Below are positions 10,761 to 20,660 of a DNA stretch of 64,000 nt, one piece after another. Position numbers and translations under genes: made by a program. The notes beneath the pieces were generated by a model. It was not told the origin of the DNA. It saw only the letters and a program-made list of their open reading frames with translations, and ran no database searches. Position 1 is the stretch's first letter, and each line of letters opens with the position of its first letter. Source of the DNA: Amylostereum areolatum (Eukaryota; Basidiomycota; Agaricomycetes; Russulales; Stereaceae); the NCBI GenBank assembly GCA_012932865.1, contig SAXG01000003.1, positions 1,116,001 to 1,180,000 on the forward strand, given 5' to 3'.

Positions 10761-12807
10761 ATGTCCTCTCCAGACCCTCGTGGACCGTCTCGTCCTTTGA
10801 CACCGCGATTCGTTCCTTATCGACACCCGCAGGCTCCCCGACCTGTGTCGATCCACTGGCTTGTGAACCCGGGAGGGATTGGTACGTTACGTACCAGTAG
10901 AGTTTGTGTGCGGTGCTGACTTTCTCTAGATGGAGCGGTCAATCCTCCTCAATTCTACACATCCCAAGATGAGATGGAGGAGTCGCGACAAGCCGGCTTC
11001 GCGCGCCTGTCGCCTCAAGATCAACGTCGTGTTCTCGATATGTTGACGGCACGATGGCAGGCTGCCAACCCCGGAGTAGTTGCCCCAACGCTCGCCTCAC
11101 TACCTCGAGTTCCGCTGCCCCCAGTTCCGCCGCCCCCAGGCCTGCCGCTGCCACCACCACCACCTCCAGGCCCACAGTTGCCGCCGCCGCCTCCACCTAT
11201 GCCTCAACAGTCGGCACCAGTCGCCCTCCAGGCTAACTCCGGCACTCCCTTGGCTGGGAACACAAGCGATGCCATTGGGTTTCTACCCTCCGCCCCAGGA
11301 TCTGCTGCGTCGTCATCGAATGACCGTGCGTTGATCCATTCTTCATTAACAATGAGCATACTGACCAATTACCTGCAGGCTACACCACACATTACACTGT
11401 CTATTACACCCCGGCTGTGCCACGTTCCGCGAAGGGCAAGAGCTCTGCGAGTTCAAAGAGGACTCACGACACGAAGGTCACCACTGTCGCTATCACCCCG
11501 AGTACTCCGCGTGAGTCTCTCGTAGCTGAAGGCCTTCGTATCCATGGGTTGGATGGGCAGTTCTCCATCAACGTACCCTTCAAGATTCGTTGGACTGGTG
11601 TCAAGTAAGTTGTTCCGTCTATTGTTATACAAACATATACCTAAACGTTCTGTTACCTGCAGCAAGGGTGATGCATCAAGTGTCGATTCAGATGAAGACT
11701 GGTTCGCAATTCGGGAGGCCTTACTCCGTAAACGGCCTCGTGATGTCTACATCGAACTTGACCTTGACGCCATGGAGGCTTTCCGGCTGCGCAAGCGTGT
11801 ATGTGGTTTCATCCCTGTTCTTCTGCTTTGACTAATATTGGGACTTGTAGCCGTTTGATGCCGTGCTCCAGCACGACAAGGAACTCGGACCAACGTGTGC
11901 TGGAACCGAGGTAAGCCTGCACGTATATTTAATGAACCTGCCAAACTTATTGTATTTCTCAGGTTCCAAACACGGACTCGTACTCTGACTCGATCAAGCG
12001 TCAGGGTACTATCATTCTCGAGCTGAAGGAAATGTACAAGTGTGACAAGCATCGCGGCGAGCACAACGAGCAAGGCTTCTGTTATCCAACCCAAGATGGA
12101 CACATTGGCCTTAATCGGAAGCGATTGAAGCGTTGGGCATCCGCTGTTGTGAGTAGCCTCTGTGAATATGATCAATGCTGTACTGACCTTCTCTATCTCG
12201 ATAGGATGCGAAAGAAACGACTGTCAAGTACCCTCCTAATACTGAGGAGTTTGATGGCGTGCGCGATGGTCGTCTGCGCCCGCACAAGGCCCGTGGACGT
12301 TCAGGCCCACATTCTGTGATGACACCTACCGCCACACCCGCTGCACCCACAGATGCCGCCACCGCTCTTGTCCCCGTCATCGCTGGCCTCGTCAATCAAC
12401 AAAGTGCTATGATATCTGCTGTTCTCGGCATTTCTCCGCCTCCCCTTCCCTCCGCCGCAGGTTCATCGGCGACCCCCGCTTCCATGTTATCTCCAGCACC
12501 GCCTCCTGCCCTGCCTTTCTCTCCTATGCCTCGGCGTCAGGATGAGTTATATTACTTTTTCCTCACTATCCTTGAACGTGATGGACATGACCTGTTGCAG
12601 TACCACTCCATGCTTGTTTCGGCGGAGATCACCCTTGAAACCTTGCCCTCGCTAGACCTTGACACCTTGGTGTCACTCACCGGGGGTGATAGCGATAGCC
12701 TGAGAGTTCTCGTTGCATCCGCAGAGCAATTCTCTAGGCGTTTACGCATGAAGAAAGACTATGTACGGTCTCTCTTTTCAGAGTACGATGTCTTTGGGGA
12801 TAAGTGA
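10761..12807 (+). CDS. Accessory gene inside the transposon; unknown, with Cys/His module and SAM-like C-terminus
   Basis: Function unknown. It lies wholly between the transposon's inverted repeats. Seven exons with ordinary GT-AG introns join in frame (for example introns at 10881-10929 and 11326-11378) to give roughly 560-600 residues. In order: a short basic/proline start; a helical segment (SPQDQRRVLDMLTARW); a long polyproline tract (about 11115-11205); a middle domain with WTGVNKGDASSVDSDEDW and IELDLDAMEAFRLRKR; a putative metal-binding module C-x2-H...C...GHIGLNRKRLKRWASAV followed by a PP motif; another Pro/Ser linker; and a C-terminal helical region (about 12545-12760) that resembles a SAM-like fold. 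The Cys/His plus WA-containing module is one I associate with uncharacterised basidiomycete proteins. The stop TGA overlaps a GTGAGT donor-like site, so an extra 3' exon cannot be excluded. Confidence 0.7.
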
Positions 12808-12973
12808 GTTTCTCGAACCTTTATAATGTTGCCTAATATTTTCTGTACATACACCATGCTGTCCTGACCCCCCACTCTTTACTACACTGCATAACCTTCC
12901 GCTAACCTACTACTCCCTCATCTGTCGCATAATCACCTCTGTCCATACATCTACCCCACGTTCGTTACCTACT

Positions 12974-14065
12974 TTACGAATACCCGCAGTTTGTAATCCA
13001 GCCAATGGCATCTTCATTCGTTATTTCTTCCATAGCAAGATGGATGAGTTCAGCGCGCATGTGAGGTCCAGTGAAGTGGCTTTCATTACGGCGCAAGAAG
13101 GCTTTGATACTACTGAAAGCTTGCTCGATGGGATTCATGTCGGGGGAGTATGGTGGTAGGTATATAAGCTTTGCACCTGTCATTAAAACTGGTTAGTATA
13201 CCTTGAAGCCGGAGCTTTCAGACAGCACAACGCACCACAGTCATTCTCAATGATCTCCCGCACTTCGTCTCCATGATGAAAGGCAACATTATCCATGACT
13301 ACCACAGAATTACGGCTTGGATTGTCTGGAGTATATGAGTTGAGAAGGGGTGCCTATATGAGCACAACACAGGCATAAGCATGACACAGACATCCAGAAG
13401 AAATTGAAGCGTACAACATCCTCCCGCAGAAAATGGAGGAACCTCTCACGGTTGACTGATCCTTCGAGAAGATCCAAAGCAATGATCCCATCACAGGAGA
13501 GCACTGGGAGCATTGTCAGGCGTGTGCCATGGAAGAACAGGTCACGGCGGACGCATGCAGATCCCAGTGGTGCCCTTCCCATTGTCCGCTGATGTGCCCG
13601 ATCATCCACCCCAGATTCATCCAACCAGACTATGCTCTCCATGGGTATATCCCCCCAAGCTGCATCCCACATTGCGCGAACGGCATCGTTTCGTTCCAAT
13701 GCCTCCTTTGATATCCGCTTGTGAGTGAGAGCAAGGCTGCGAACAGCGCGGGCGACGGTTGCAAGTGAAACGTACACTCCGAGCTCCTTGTCAAGACGGT
13801 CTTGAATCTCGTCAAGAAACATTGCTGGCTCTTGGACCAACCAGGAGTTGATGGATGTGAGCTCTCCAAATGAAAGGATGCGGGAGCGGCCATGGGACAA
13901 CAGTCCATGGGGACTATGCACTGAACCTGTCTCGCGATAAAGGCGGAGGATTTCATAGACTGTGCTTTTTGAGCACTGCGCGAGTTCAGTGATCTCGGAG
14001 ACTGTAAAACGCTCCCGCCATTCGACAATGCGTTCTCGAAGTTGAGGGTTAAGGGGAGGTGCCAT
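12974..14065 (-). CDS. IS630/Tc1-mariner family transposase (DDE_3 type)
   Basis: Cut-and-paste transposase. The N-terminal helix-turn-helix ([18 protein letters not shown], then a second helix pair ending in GLLSHGRSR) should bind the inverted repeats. The RNase H-like catalytic domain has its first Asp in WLDESGVDD, its second in [10 protein letters not shown] and its Glu in [12 protein letters not shown], with 35 residues between the second Asp and the Glu (DD35E). Two introns interrupt it: one starting GTACGC after LREDV and one after ENDC, both joining cleanly. About 335 residues with no internal stop, so the enzyme looks intact. The start lies 83 bp inside the right inverted repeat. Confidence 0.9.
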
Positions 14066-14146
14066 TGCGGTCAGGACTCAAGACACTGCAAAGCTGACCT
14101 CGCGACGCACAGCTGTCACTCCCGCAGCAGACGTGATTTCCCGAAA

Positions 14147-14214
14147 AGGCAATGTTTGGCTCTGACAAACAAGTTTCTCGACGCGCGGATTCCAGTCGGT
14201 TATGCAAACGGCTG
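14147..14214 (-). repeat. Right terminal inverted repeat of the transposon
   Basis: Reverse complement begins CAGCCGTTTGCATAA, as at the left end. The last base is 14214, followed by the TA at 14215-14216. Confidence 0.9.
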
Positions 14215-15639
14215 TACTTTGGATATGGCGAGAAGCCTGAGGGCGGCCCTGGCGATTGGCAGGTCAAATCATCCTCTCGAAGACGCCGTCCGCCGAGTGT
14301 CGACCCCCTGGGATCACCCCGTTCATGCACTCGTCTTAACCTCGTCCACCTACCCTCCCCTTCTCACCCACCTTCTTTCCTTCTCTGACAATGCCCTACG
14401 TCGACGTCTCTCGCGACGACGACTTCGTCTCTATCTGGTATGTAACAAACTCCCCCACAGGCCATGCCAGCAGCTTCGACCCGGACAAGCCCACAATCCT
14501 TCTCCTTCACCCATTTTTCCTCGATACCTCTTGGCTCGATGCCCAATTCGGCGACCCTCGTCTCAGTGACGAGTACAACCTCATCGCATTTGACTGGAGA
14601 GCCGCAGGGAAGACTATCTCCAGGTTCAACGGTAAGCACGATGCTTGGACGGATGCGGTCGACATTCTCCTCGTCTGCTATGTGCGTGTGGCTGCCTGTT
14701 GGTATTGTCCGCAACATAACTTTTCACTCTCCAGGCCCTCTGCCTCCCACCCGTGCACGTATGGGCTAGTGAGACTATCAGTGCAAACGCTGCCATTCGT
14801 TTTGCAATCTTGTGAGTGCCTACCTCGGCCGCCACAACGGTTTCGTGCGTGTATTTTCTGACGTATACAGGTTCCCCGAACTTTGTCTCTCCCTCACCAT
14901 GCTGTCCGTGCCCTCACCAACCGAGTATGTCCTTCAATCAACTTCTCGTACCGTCTATCATTGATTCCAACATCATTCAGACTGGAGGTCTTCTTTCACA
15001 CATGCGACGAGCTCTTGCATATGTGGGCACATGCGGGTGATCTGGACACTCTCGAGTTCTGCTTGATGCAGTGTGTGTTATATATTGTCGGTCCAGTACG
15101 TGTGCCCATTCGATATTGTCCACAGCCGCAACTGAGCCTACGCCCTCAGGACGTTGACCCTGATCTAGCTGACGAAGTAAGCACTGCTCAAGTCGCTGGA
15201 AATATCACTGCGGCTGATATCATCTGCGAAGCTTATTGGGTACTTCGAAATGCACTATCCACCATTCAAGAGCGCTAAACTGGCGCAAATGGGCAATGTT
15301 CTGATGAACGTGAGAGGCCGGTCTCCCAGTATCTACAGCAGTCTCAACCTTTTTTTTTAGCGCGAGCCATTGAGTCCCAAAGAATACGCTGCTGTCACAG
15401 TACCATGTCTACTCATCCACGTAAGGGGCATACCCTTCTGCTCCGTTTTTCCACGTTAAACCATTTCACAGGGCGAGAAAAACCAAATTCATCCCATGGA
15501 ATGTTCTCAGAACATGGCCGCCGACCTTCACAACGTTAAAGATGGTTGCAAATTGTTCATCATAAAAGGTGCCGTTATGATTTCTATGGTCCGATGACGC
15601 GCTTTACGGTATGTACGTTAGGTGGACAAGGATACATTA

Positions 15640-15710
15640 CACCACCAGCAGTTGCCTCAGCATCAATCTATGATGGCCAGTTGGGGTGAGTCGAATGGCG
15701 TGACCGGAGG
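15640..15710 (+). repeat. Left inverted repeat of the second element
   Basis: Begins CACCACCAGCAG. The first 12 bp are identical to the reverse complement of the right end, followed by partial similarity (CCTCAGC against CCTTCAGC, GCGTGACCGG against GCGTGACACCGG). Confidence 0.75.
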
Positions 15711-16270
15711 TTCACGCTGGCTTCACGTCAGCTTGAATCTAAACCCCTGATTCGAGTTCCATCCCGCTTTTCCGTCAGTGTAAGCCAATTCCACGCCAAA
15801 GTCAGCGTGAGCACAAGCTGGTCCGTCGGTTTCAAGCCCATTTCACTGGCATTTGTAAGAAGTGAAAGAACGGAGTCCCGCGCGATGAGTCTGAAGTCGA
15901 TTATGTAAGCAATGTCATTTTCGTCGTCGCGCGGTGTCGTTCTTGTTTCCTCTCACCACCTCCACCGCTCAACGTCAACTCCCTCCACCTGGCCACAGCA
16001 TCTCATCTACCACTGGAGACCCGGTATAGCTGATTTCGAGACCGGAATCACATATCGGAATCTCCTCAAAGAGTGGGCTTTGACCACCCCACCCTTTCCC
16101 CTTCGCTCACATCAATGTCGAGGTCTCCAGCCCGCTCTCTCATGAGCATGAGTAGCATTGAGACAACAGCCTGGGTGCGTGTTAGTATCTCTCACTTCCT
16201 GCTCGTCTGTCTCACCACGCCACTCATGCATAGGCCCTACTAGTACCCCTGGGGATCTCTTGTTGCCGAG

Positions 16271-16420
16271 GGCTCTTTCGCACTTATGGGCTTTGCTCTC
16301 GGTCTTTCCTCGTGTTCTTGGTCTCTACTCGCGGTCTCGGTCTTTGCTTGCAGTCTTGGCCTGTGGTTGTCGTCTCGCTCCTCGCTCTCGGTCCCCCTGG
16401 GTCTCTGGTTTTTGCTCGCT
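16271..16420. repeat. Degenerate pyrimidine-rich tandem repeat inside the second element
   Basis: Short, imperfect repeats built around CTCGGTCT and TCTTGGTCT, spaced about 10 to 24 nt apart. Low-complexity filler of the non-autonomous element. Confidence 0.5.
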
Positions 16421-16749
16421 GGCACTTGCTAGGTTATCTCAATCCCGTTTTGCTGGCATGCCAGGTAACACACTCTAATTCATTTTTCATTCCTCCTTTT
16501 GGACCCGTAGACATCCTGTAACACCCCCCATGTACTTTGTATGGTAGTTCTCGGAATGATATATATATTACGATGCTTTGTTTGCTTCCACATTGGGATG
16601 ATAAGATTGCGATAAGCATGATTTGAGCCAGCATCCCGCCGATTGCTCCTTGACGAGCTTAGTAAGATAATTGGATTGAATCCGAAGGAACTCAGCTTCC
16701 GACCCAAGGGAGCCCGTTGAGTCTGATATCAGCATGACATTTTTGGATT

Positions 16750-16822
16750 CCATCCGGTGTCACGCTAGCATCACACTCAGGGGCATGATATCGGAATGAA
16801 GCTGAAGGATCTGCTGGTGGTG
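16750..16822 (-). repeat. Right inverted repeat of the second element
   Basis: Reverse complement begins CACCACCAGCAG and pairs with 15640-15710. It is followed by TA at 16823-16824. Confidence 0.75.
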
Positions 16823-17539
16823 TAGTATCGTCCCCCAATGGGCTTCTATCTCAAACCGTGTATTCGCCAAGTTTCTCTCCCGACTACCACGGGCACGGTC
16901 GGAACTTCGAGTGCACGAGGAACCACTGAACGACCGTCTCCGCCGAGCATTGCATTTCCTCGCCGAACTCGCCAATAACCCCAGTCTTATTGAGAACAGC
17001 AAAGAGATTTTATCTAGCATGTCTTTCTCTCGAGCTTCAGTGACCGTACGGAAGTCGCAGACAGAAACCTTCAGAGCATCCTCGTTGAGACAACGAGGAG
17101 CGCTTAGCCCTCTCGACACCGATGGGCGACCAATCCGAAAGTCAGCGCATATTATTTTCGATACAGGGTGAGGGTGCTAACCTTCGTTATCTTATGAAGA
17201 TACTCGGAACGTTTGCACGACCATTGGTTCAAAGGAGACCGGTTTGGGATGTCATACGCAGGTACGCAGTTCACTTACGCTTTCCGCCGCGGTCTTACGT
17301 TCCTCTTAGAGAGTCACAAAAGCTCGGACGATGAGGCCAACGACGGCGAGCACGTGGGAGCGCCGACTATTGATGGTCGGATCGAAGCTGCATCTCGGGA
17401 GGTCATGCAGGAAAGCGCATTGCAACGCGCGGTGTTCAACCCGGGAACCTACGAACGCATTGACCAACTCGTTGTCAAGAGCAACTTGGCGCGAGTGTCG
17501 ACAACTATCCCCTTGGGCAAAATTCTTGCCCGGTCATGA

Positions 17540-18069
17540 GCCTGCTATGGGTCGATGAATGTCGTTCGTTGTCTCGGTCTCAACGGAAGAAGCATCTAAT
17601 TGCACATCTAGATTTTTATCTTGCTCTCATCTTGCATACCCTGCTCTTTATCTCTCTCACTCGTTTCTGTCGCGCATCATCCATGCATTTTTTATCACCA
17701 CACGCGTTACGTCATGTCATATAATTCTCCCATACACACCCTGCATCCATCGCCCATCTGCCTCAGTGAAGCCACTGTTGTAATGGTGGTTTACCTTCAA
17801 TGTTAGCTTCAGCATAGTTCTTTTTGCATCTATCCCCCTGTATGCACTCATACTTCTGGAATGATATCCTTCAATGTTTGATGTTGGATGGTTAGATCGA
17901 CCAGAGCGCGACTACTTCACTTGTCTGGTCTGGTCGACGCGTTGATCACGTGCTCGCGAATCAAGTCACGCGAGGACGCGCGTCGTCAGTCACCTGAGTG
18001 CAGTAAGCCTGAACTCCCTCATAACATCCTCCACACAGCCGCCCTTACCGCTTCGTCTTATCCGCTAGA
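17540..18069. other. Intergenic region upstream of RPT5
   Basis: About 530 bp holding the 3' UTR of the hydrolase gene and the RPT5 promoter. One CACGTG E-box palindrome is seen at 17947-17952, about 118 bp before the RPT5 start. Nothing else was recognised. Confidence 0.4.
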
Positions 18070-19729
18070 ATGTCTTCAGCTCAGCCGCCTAGTGGCCCTC
18101 CCTCCAACCCGAATAAACCAGAGGATCAGCCGTCGTCAACAGACGGAGGGTCCCCAGCTCAACAAGAGGATGAGGCTATGGACACTACGCCCGAACAACC
18201 AGTGGAGGAGACATGGGATGACATCCCGGAGGACATCATGGCTCTATCAACGGACGATATTTTGACGCGTATAAGGCTGGTGGACAATGAAATGAAGGTG
18301 CGCGGGTCTGTCCTTTGGTATACGGAATGTGAAACTAAGTGATATCGGTATAGGTCATTCGGTCAGAGACAACTAGATTGCAGCATGAGCAGAGCGTAAT
18401 GAAAGAGAAGATACGGGACAACGGCGAGAAGGTCAAACAGAATAAGGTGCTACCTTACCTCGTGGGGAACGTTGTCGAGGTGAATACATTTTTGAACATC
18501 AAGGAATTAATAGTGCTCAATCCACGAACAAAGATCCTCGATGTGCTTCCAGAGGGCGAAGAGGATGGTGCGAACCAGGATTTGGACTCGATGCGTCAAG
18601 GCAAGAGCGCCGTCGTGAAGACTTCCACACGACAGACCATCTTCCTTCCGCTCATTGGTCTCGTCCCTGCGGAGAAGTTACGCCCGTCCGACCTTATCGG
18701 CGTCAATAAGGACTCTTACCTCATTCTGGACACCCTTCCGGCCGAGTACGACTCACGCGTGAAGGCAATGGAGGTCGATGAGCGGCCAACGGAGACGTAC
18801 ACAGACATCGGCGGCCTGGAGAAGCAGATCGAAGAGCTCGTGGAGGCGATCGTGCTTCCTATGGAGCACGCGGATCGATTCAAAACCTTAGGTATCAAAC
18901 CTCCCAAAGGTTGTTTAATGTATGGGCCACCAGGTACTTCCATGTTTCTTCGTTCGCCACCGACACATTGGCTGACGAGATCAAAGGAACTGGAAAAACG
19001 CTTTTGGCCCGAGCGTGCGCTGCGCAAACCAATGCATGCTATCTCAAGCTTGCGGGCCCCTCATTAGTGCAGATGTTTATCGGTGACGGCGCGAAACTTG
19101 TTCGAGATGCTTTCCAATTGGCAAAGGAGAAAGCGCCGGCCATCATCTTCATCGACGAACTTGACGCCATCGGGACAAAACGTTTCGACTCGGAAAAGAG
19201 CGGTGACCGTGAGGTACAGCGGACAATGCTGGAACTTCTCAACCAACTAGATGGGTTTGGCAGCGACGAGCGTATCAAGGTAAGTTCTCTGCGCCCCTTC
19301 GATTGGGATACATTGATGCTGACGCCACATAGGTGATTGCCGCGACGAATCGCATAGACATCCTTGACCCCGCTCTGCTCCGCTCCGGGCGCCTCGACCG
19401 CAAGATCGAGTTCCCTCTGCCGAACGAGTCCGCTCGCGCACGCATCCTCGAGATCCACTCGCGCAAGATGACTGTCGGTCCAGATGTTAACTACGAAGAA
19501 CTCGCACGAAGCACGGACGAGTTTAACGCTGCGCAGCTCAAGGCAGTCTGCGTTGAGGCGGGCATGATTGCGCTTCGGGAAGGCGCAGCCAAGCTTGGTC
19601 ACGAGCATTTCTTGAGCGGGATTGCGGAAGGTTTGTGTTTTCTTACCTTCGACATTTGACAGCTAGCTGATCAGTGTTTCCTGTACAGTGCAGAGCAAGA
19701 AGAAGAACGACCTCATGTACTTTGCTTGA
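18070..19729 (+). CDS. RPT5: 26S proteasome regulatory ATPase subunit 6A (Rpt5/PSMC3)
   Basis: AAA ATPase of the 19S base, which unfolds and feeds substrates into the 20S proteasome in cytosol and nucleus. The N-terminal acidic tail and coiled coil lead into an OB domain ([47 protein letters not shown], diagnostic for Rpt5). The AAA domain has Walker A GPPGTGKT (split by the intron at 18934-18986), Walker [12 protein letters not shown], sensor VIAATNR and arginine finger LRSGRLDRK. Introns are 18298-18353, 18934-18986, 19280-19332 and 19631-19688. The protein ends LMYFA; the usual HbYX tail has Tyr where this has Phe. The length is about 470 residues, slightly longer than animal Rpt5 because of the N-terminus. 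Confidence 0.96.
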
Positions 19730-20275
19730 TACCTTACCCCTCGATTGTGACTACTTTGTCCTCCCTTAATGAATGTCATGAAATCACACAACCAAACCGT
19801 ACAACTATATTCAACATGGCAGGGGCCCCATTTCCTTCTCACGTCTGACATGGCCCATAGCATCGCTGGTCCTGGTCCCGATCGATGAGTGGCTTTGCCT
19901 TGGCTCCTTTGCTGAATAGTCTGCAAACACGAATTTTCATTTCGTCTCCGAGCTCTTACAGTGGCCCGACCTGCCGACGGGCCATCAGCCCAGCCAATGG
20001 GTGTTTAGGGGAATAGAAACGGAAAGCGGAAATAAAATCCAGACACCGCCATCGACCTCCATCCCTTGACGCGGAATCTGCCCTTCTTATCCGGAATGCG
20101 TACGGAACACCCTCGTCGGGATGTGAGCGGGCTTTTCAGGTATAAAAGAGCCATCCATCGTACGCACCAGCGCGCTTTCCTCACCGGTGCCAACGCCATC
20201 TTCCTATCCTGCACAACCCATAAAAGGTTTCATTCTCTCAATAAAGACTGGAACACACCCTTTCCCCCTCGAAAC
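19730..20275. other. Intergenic region with a strong TATA box
   Basis: About 545 bp between RPT5 and the small gene at 20276. Apart from the TATA element annotated separately, no exon, RNA or repeat was recognised. Confidence 0.4.
20141..20148 (+). promoter_or_regulatory. TATA box of the small gene at 20276
   Basis: TATAAAAG lies 128 bp upstream of the start codon at 20276. Such a clear TATA box is uncommon for fungal housekeeping genes and fits a strongly or conditionally expressed gene. Confidence 0.55.
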
Positions 20276-20660
20276 ATGACGAAACATGTGAGTCGCCGAG
20301 GGGTTTCTTGCTCCGAGCATTGTACTCAGTTCATCGCAGGATTACATGGGAGATGGCATCTACATCAGATATGCCTCTGACGCCACGATCCCCATCCATG
20401 TCTCCGTCACCCTCACATCCTACGACTCGCACGTAGGTACGAGTGTGTGGCACGGTTCCAAAGGGTCCATGTGGCGCAAGGTTACCGCGGACTACACGGG
20501 TTGTTCCTTCAAACGGTCGGGGTGGGAGACGGTCGTGTTCAAGGACACAAACAACACGCGAAGGAAGGGATTCTATGTGCAGCCCCTTGGAAAGTCGATT
20601 TATATGACGTTCCACAACTGGGACAACATAGAAGTCACCAACGCTCGCCCCAAGCATTGA
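20276..20660 (+). CDS. Small unknown protein, probably beta-rich
   Basis: Not recognised. Two exons: a tiny first exon coding MTKH (20276-20287), an intron at 20288-20339 (GTGAGT...CGCAG), and a second exon to the stop at 20658-20660. The product is 110 residues, without signal peptide or membrane segment. Alternating polar and hydrophobic residues (YIRYASDATIPIHVSVTL, GFYVQPLGKSIYMTFHNW) suggest a beta-sandwich. Trp and Gly are frequent, as in small cytosolic lectin-like or aegerolysin-like fungal proteins, but no signature allows a family call. It has a clear TATA box upstream. A 200-codon reading frame on the opposite strand over the same region is taken as a shadow. Confidence 0.65.

Larger units (their letters stand above)
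10240..14214. mobile_element. Complete TA-flanked DNA transposon (IS630/Tc1-mariner type) with two genes
   Basis: A 3975-bp element bounded by inverted repeats starting CAGCCGTTTGCATAA and flanked by TA on both sides (10238-10239 and 14215-14216), the target duplication typical of the IS630-Tc1-mariner superfamily. The two termini match over about 68 bp, differing by a few short indels and substitutions. Inside are an intact DD35E transposase on the minus strand (12974-14065) and a second multi-exon gene on the plus strand (10761-12807), arranged tail to tail with 166 bp between stops. The boundaries were found by eye from the inverted termini. The near identity of the ends and the open transposase suggest the copy is fairly recent. 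Confidence 0.88.
15640..16822. mobile_element. Non-autonomous TA-flanked inverted-repeat element inside a coding exon
   Basis: An 1183-bp insertion with inverted termini beginning CACCACCAGCAG and TA on both sides (15638-15639 and 16823-16824). The first 12 bp match exactly and the similarity continues imperfectly for about 70 bp (15640-15710 against the reverse complement of 16750-16822). There is no transposase-like reading frame inside. The termini differ from those of the 10240-14214 element, so it belongs to another family. TA duplication points to the Tc1/mariner superfamily, although the transposase that moved it is not in the window. Confidence 0.8.
14391..17539 (+). pseudogene. Alpha/beta-hydrolase-family gene interrupted by a transposable element
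   Basis: Alpha/beta-hydrolase-like protein. It begins MPYVDVSRDDDFVSIWY and has the early strands ILLLHPFFLDTSW and YNLIAFDWRAAGKT. The nucleophile-elbow region reads HVWASETISANAAIRFA and the acid strand LLIHGEKNQIHP. Coding continues to GGQGYI at about 15639, where a 1183-bp element with inverted repeats (15640-16822) is inserted. Coding resumes at 16825 with WASISNRVFAKFLSRLP and runs to a stop at 17537-17539 through an intron at 17141-17199, which has a TGCTAAC branch site. Taking out the element and one TA copy rejoins the two halves in frame. Without splicing, translation stops at 15687-15689 inside the element. In-frame splicing across the element is possible (see findings), so the gene may be disrupted rather than dead. 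Confidence 0.72.

Noticed and set aside
17168..17199. 32-nt intron in the hydrolase 3' part
   Set aside because: Too short; the intron 17141-17199 with a TGCTAAC branch site gives better family continuity.
16911..17539. Stand-alone gene starting at 16911
   Set aside because: No start codon; its frame continues the hydrolase cut at 15639 once the inserted element is removed.
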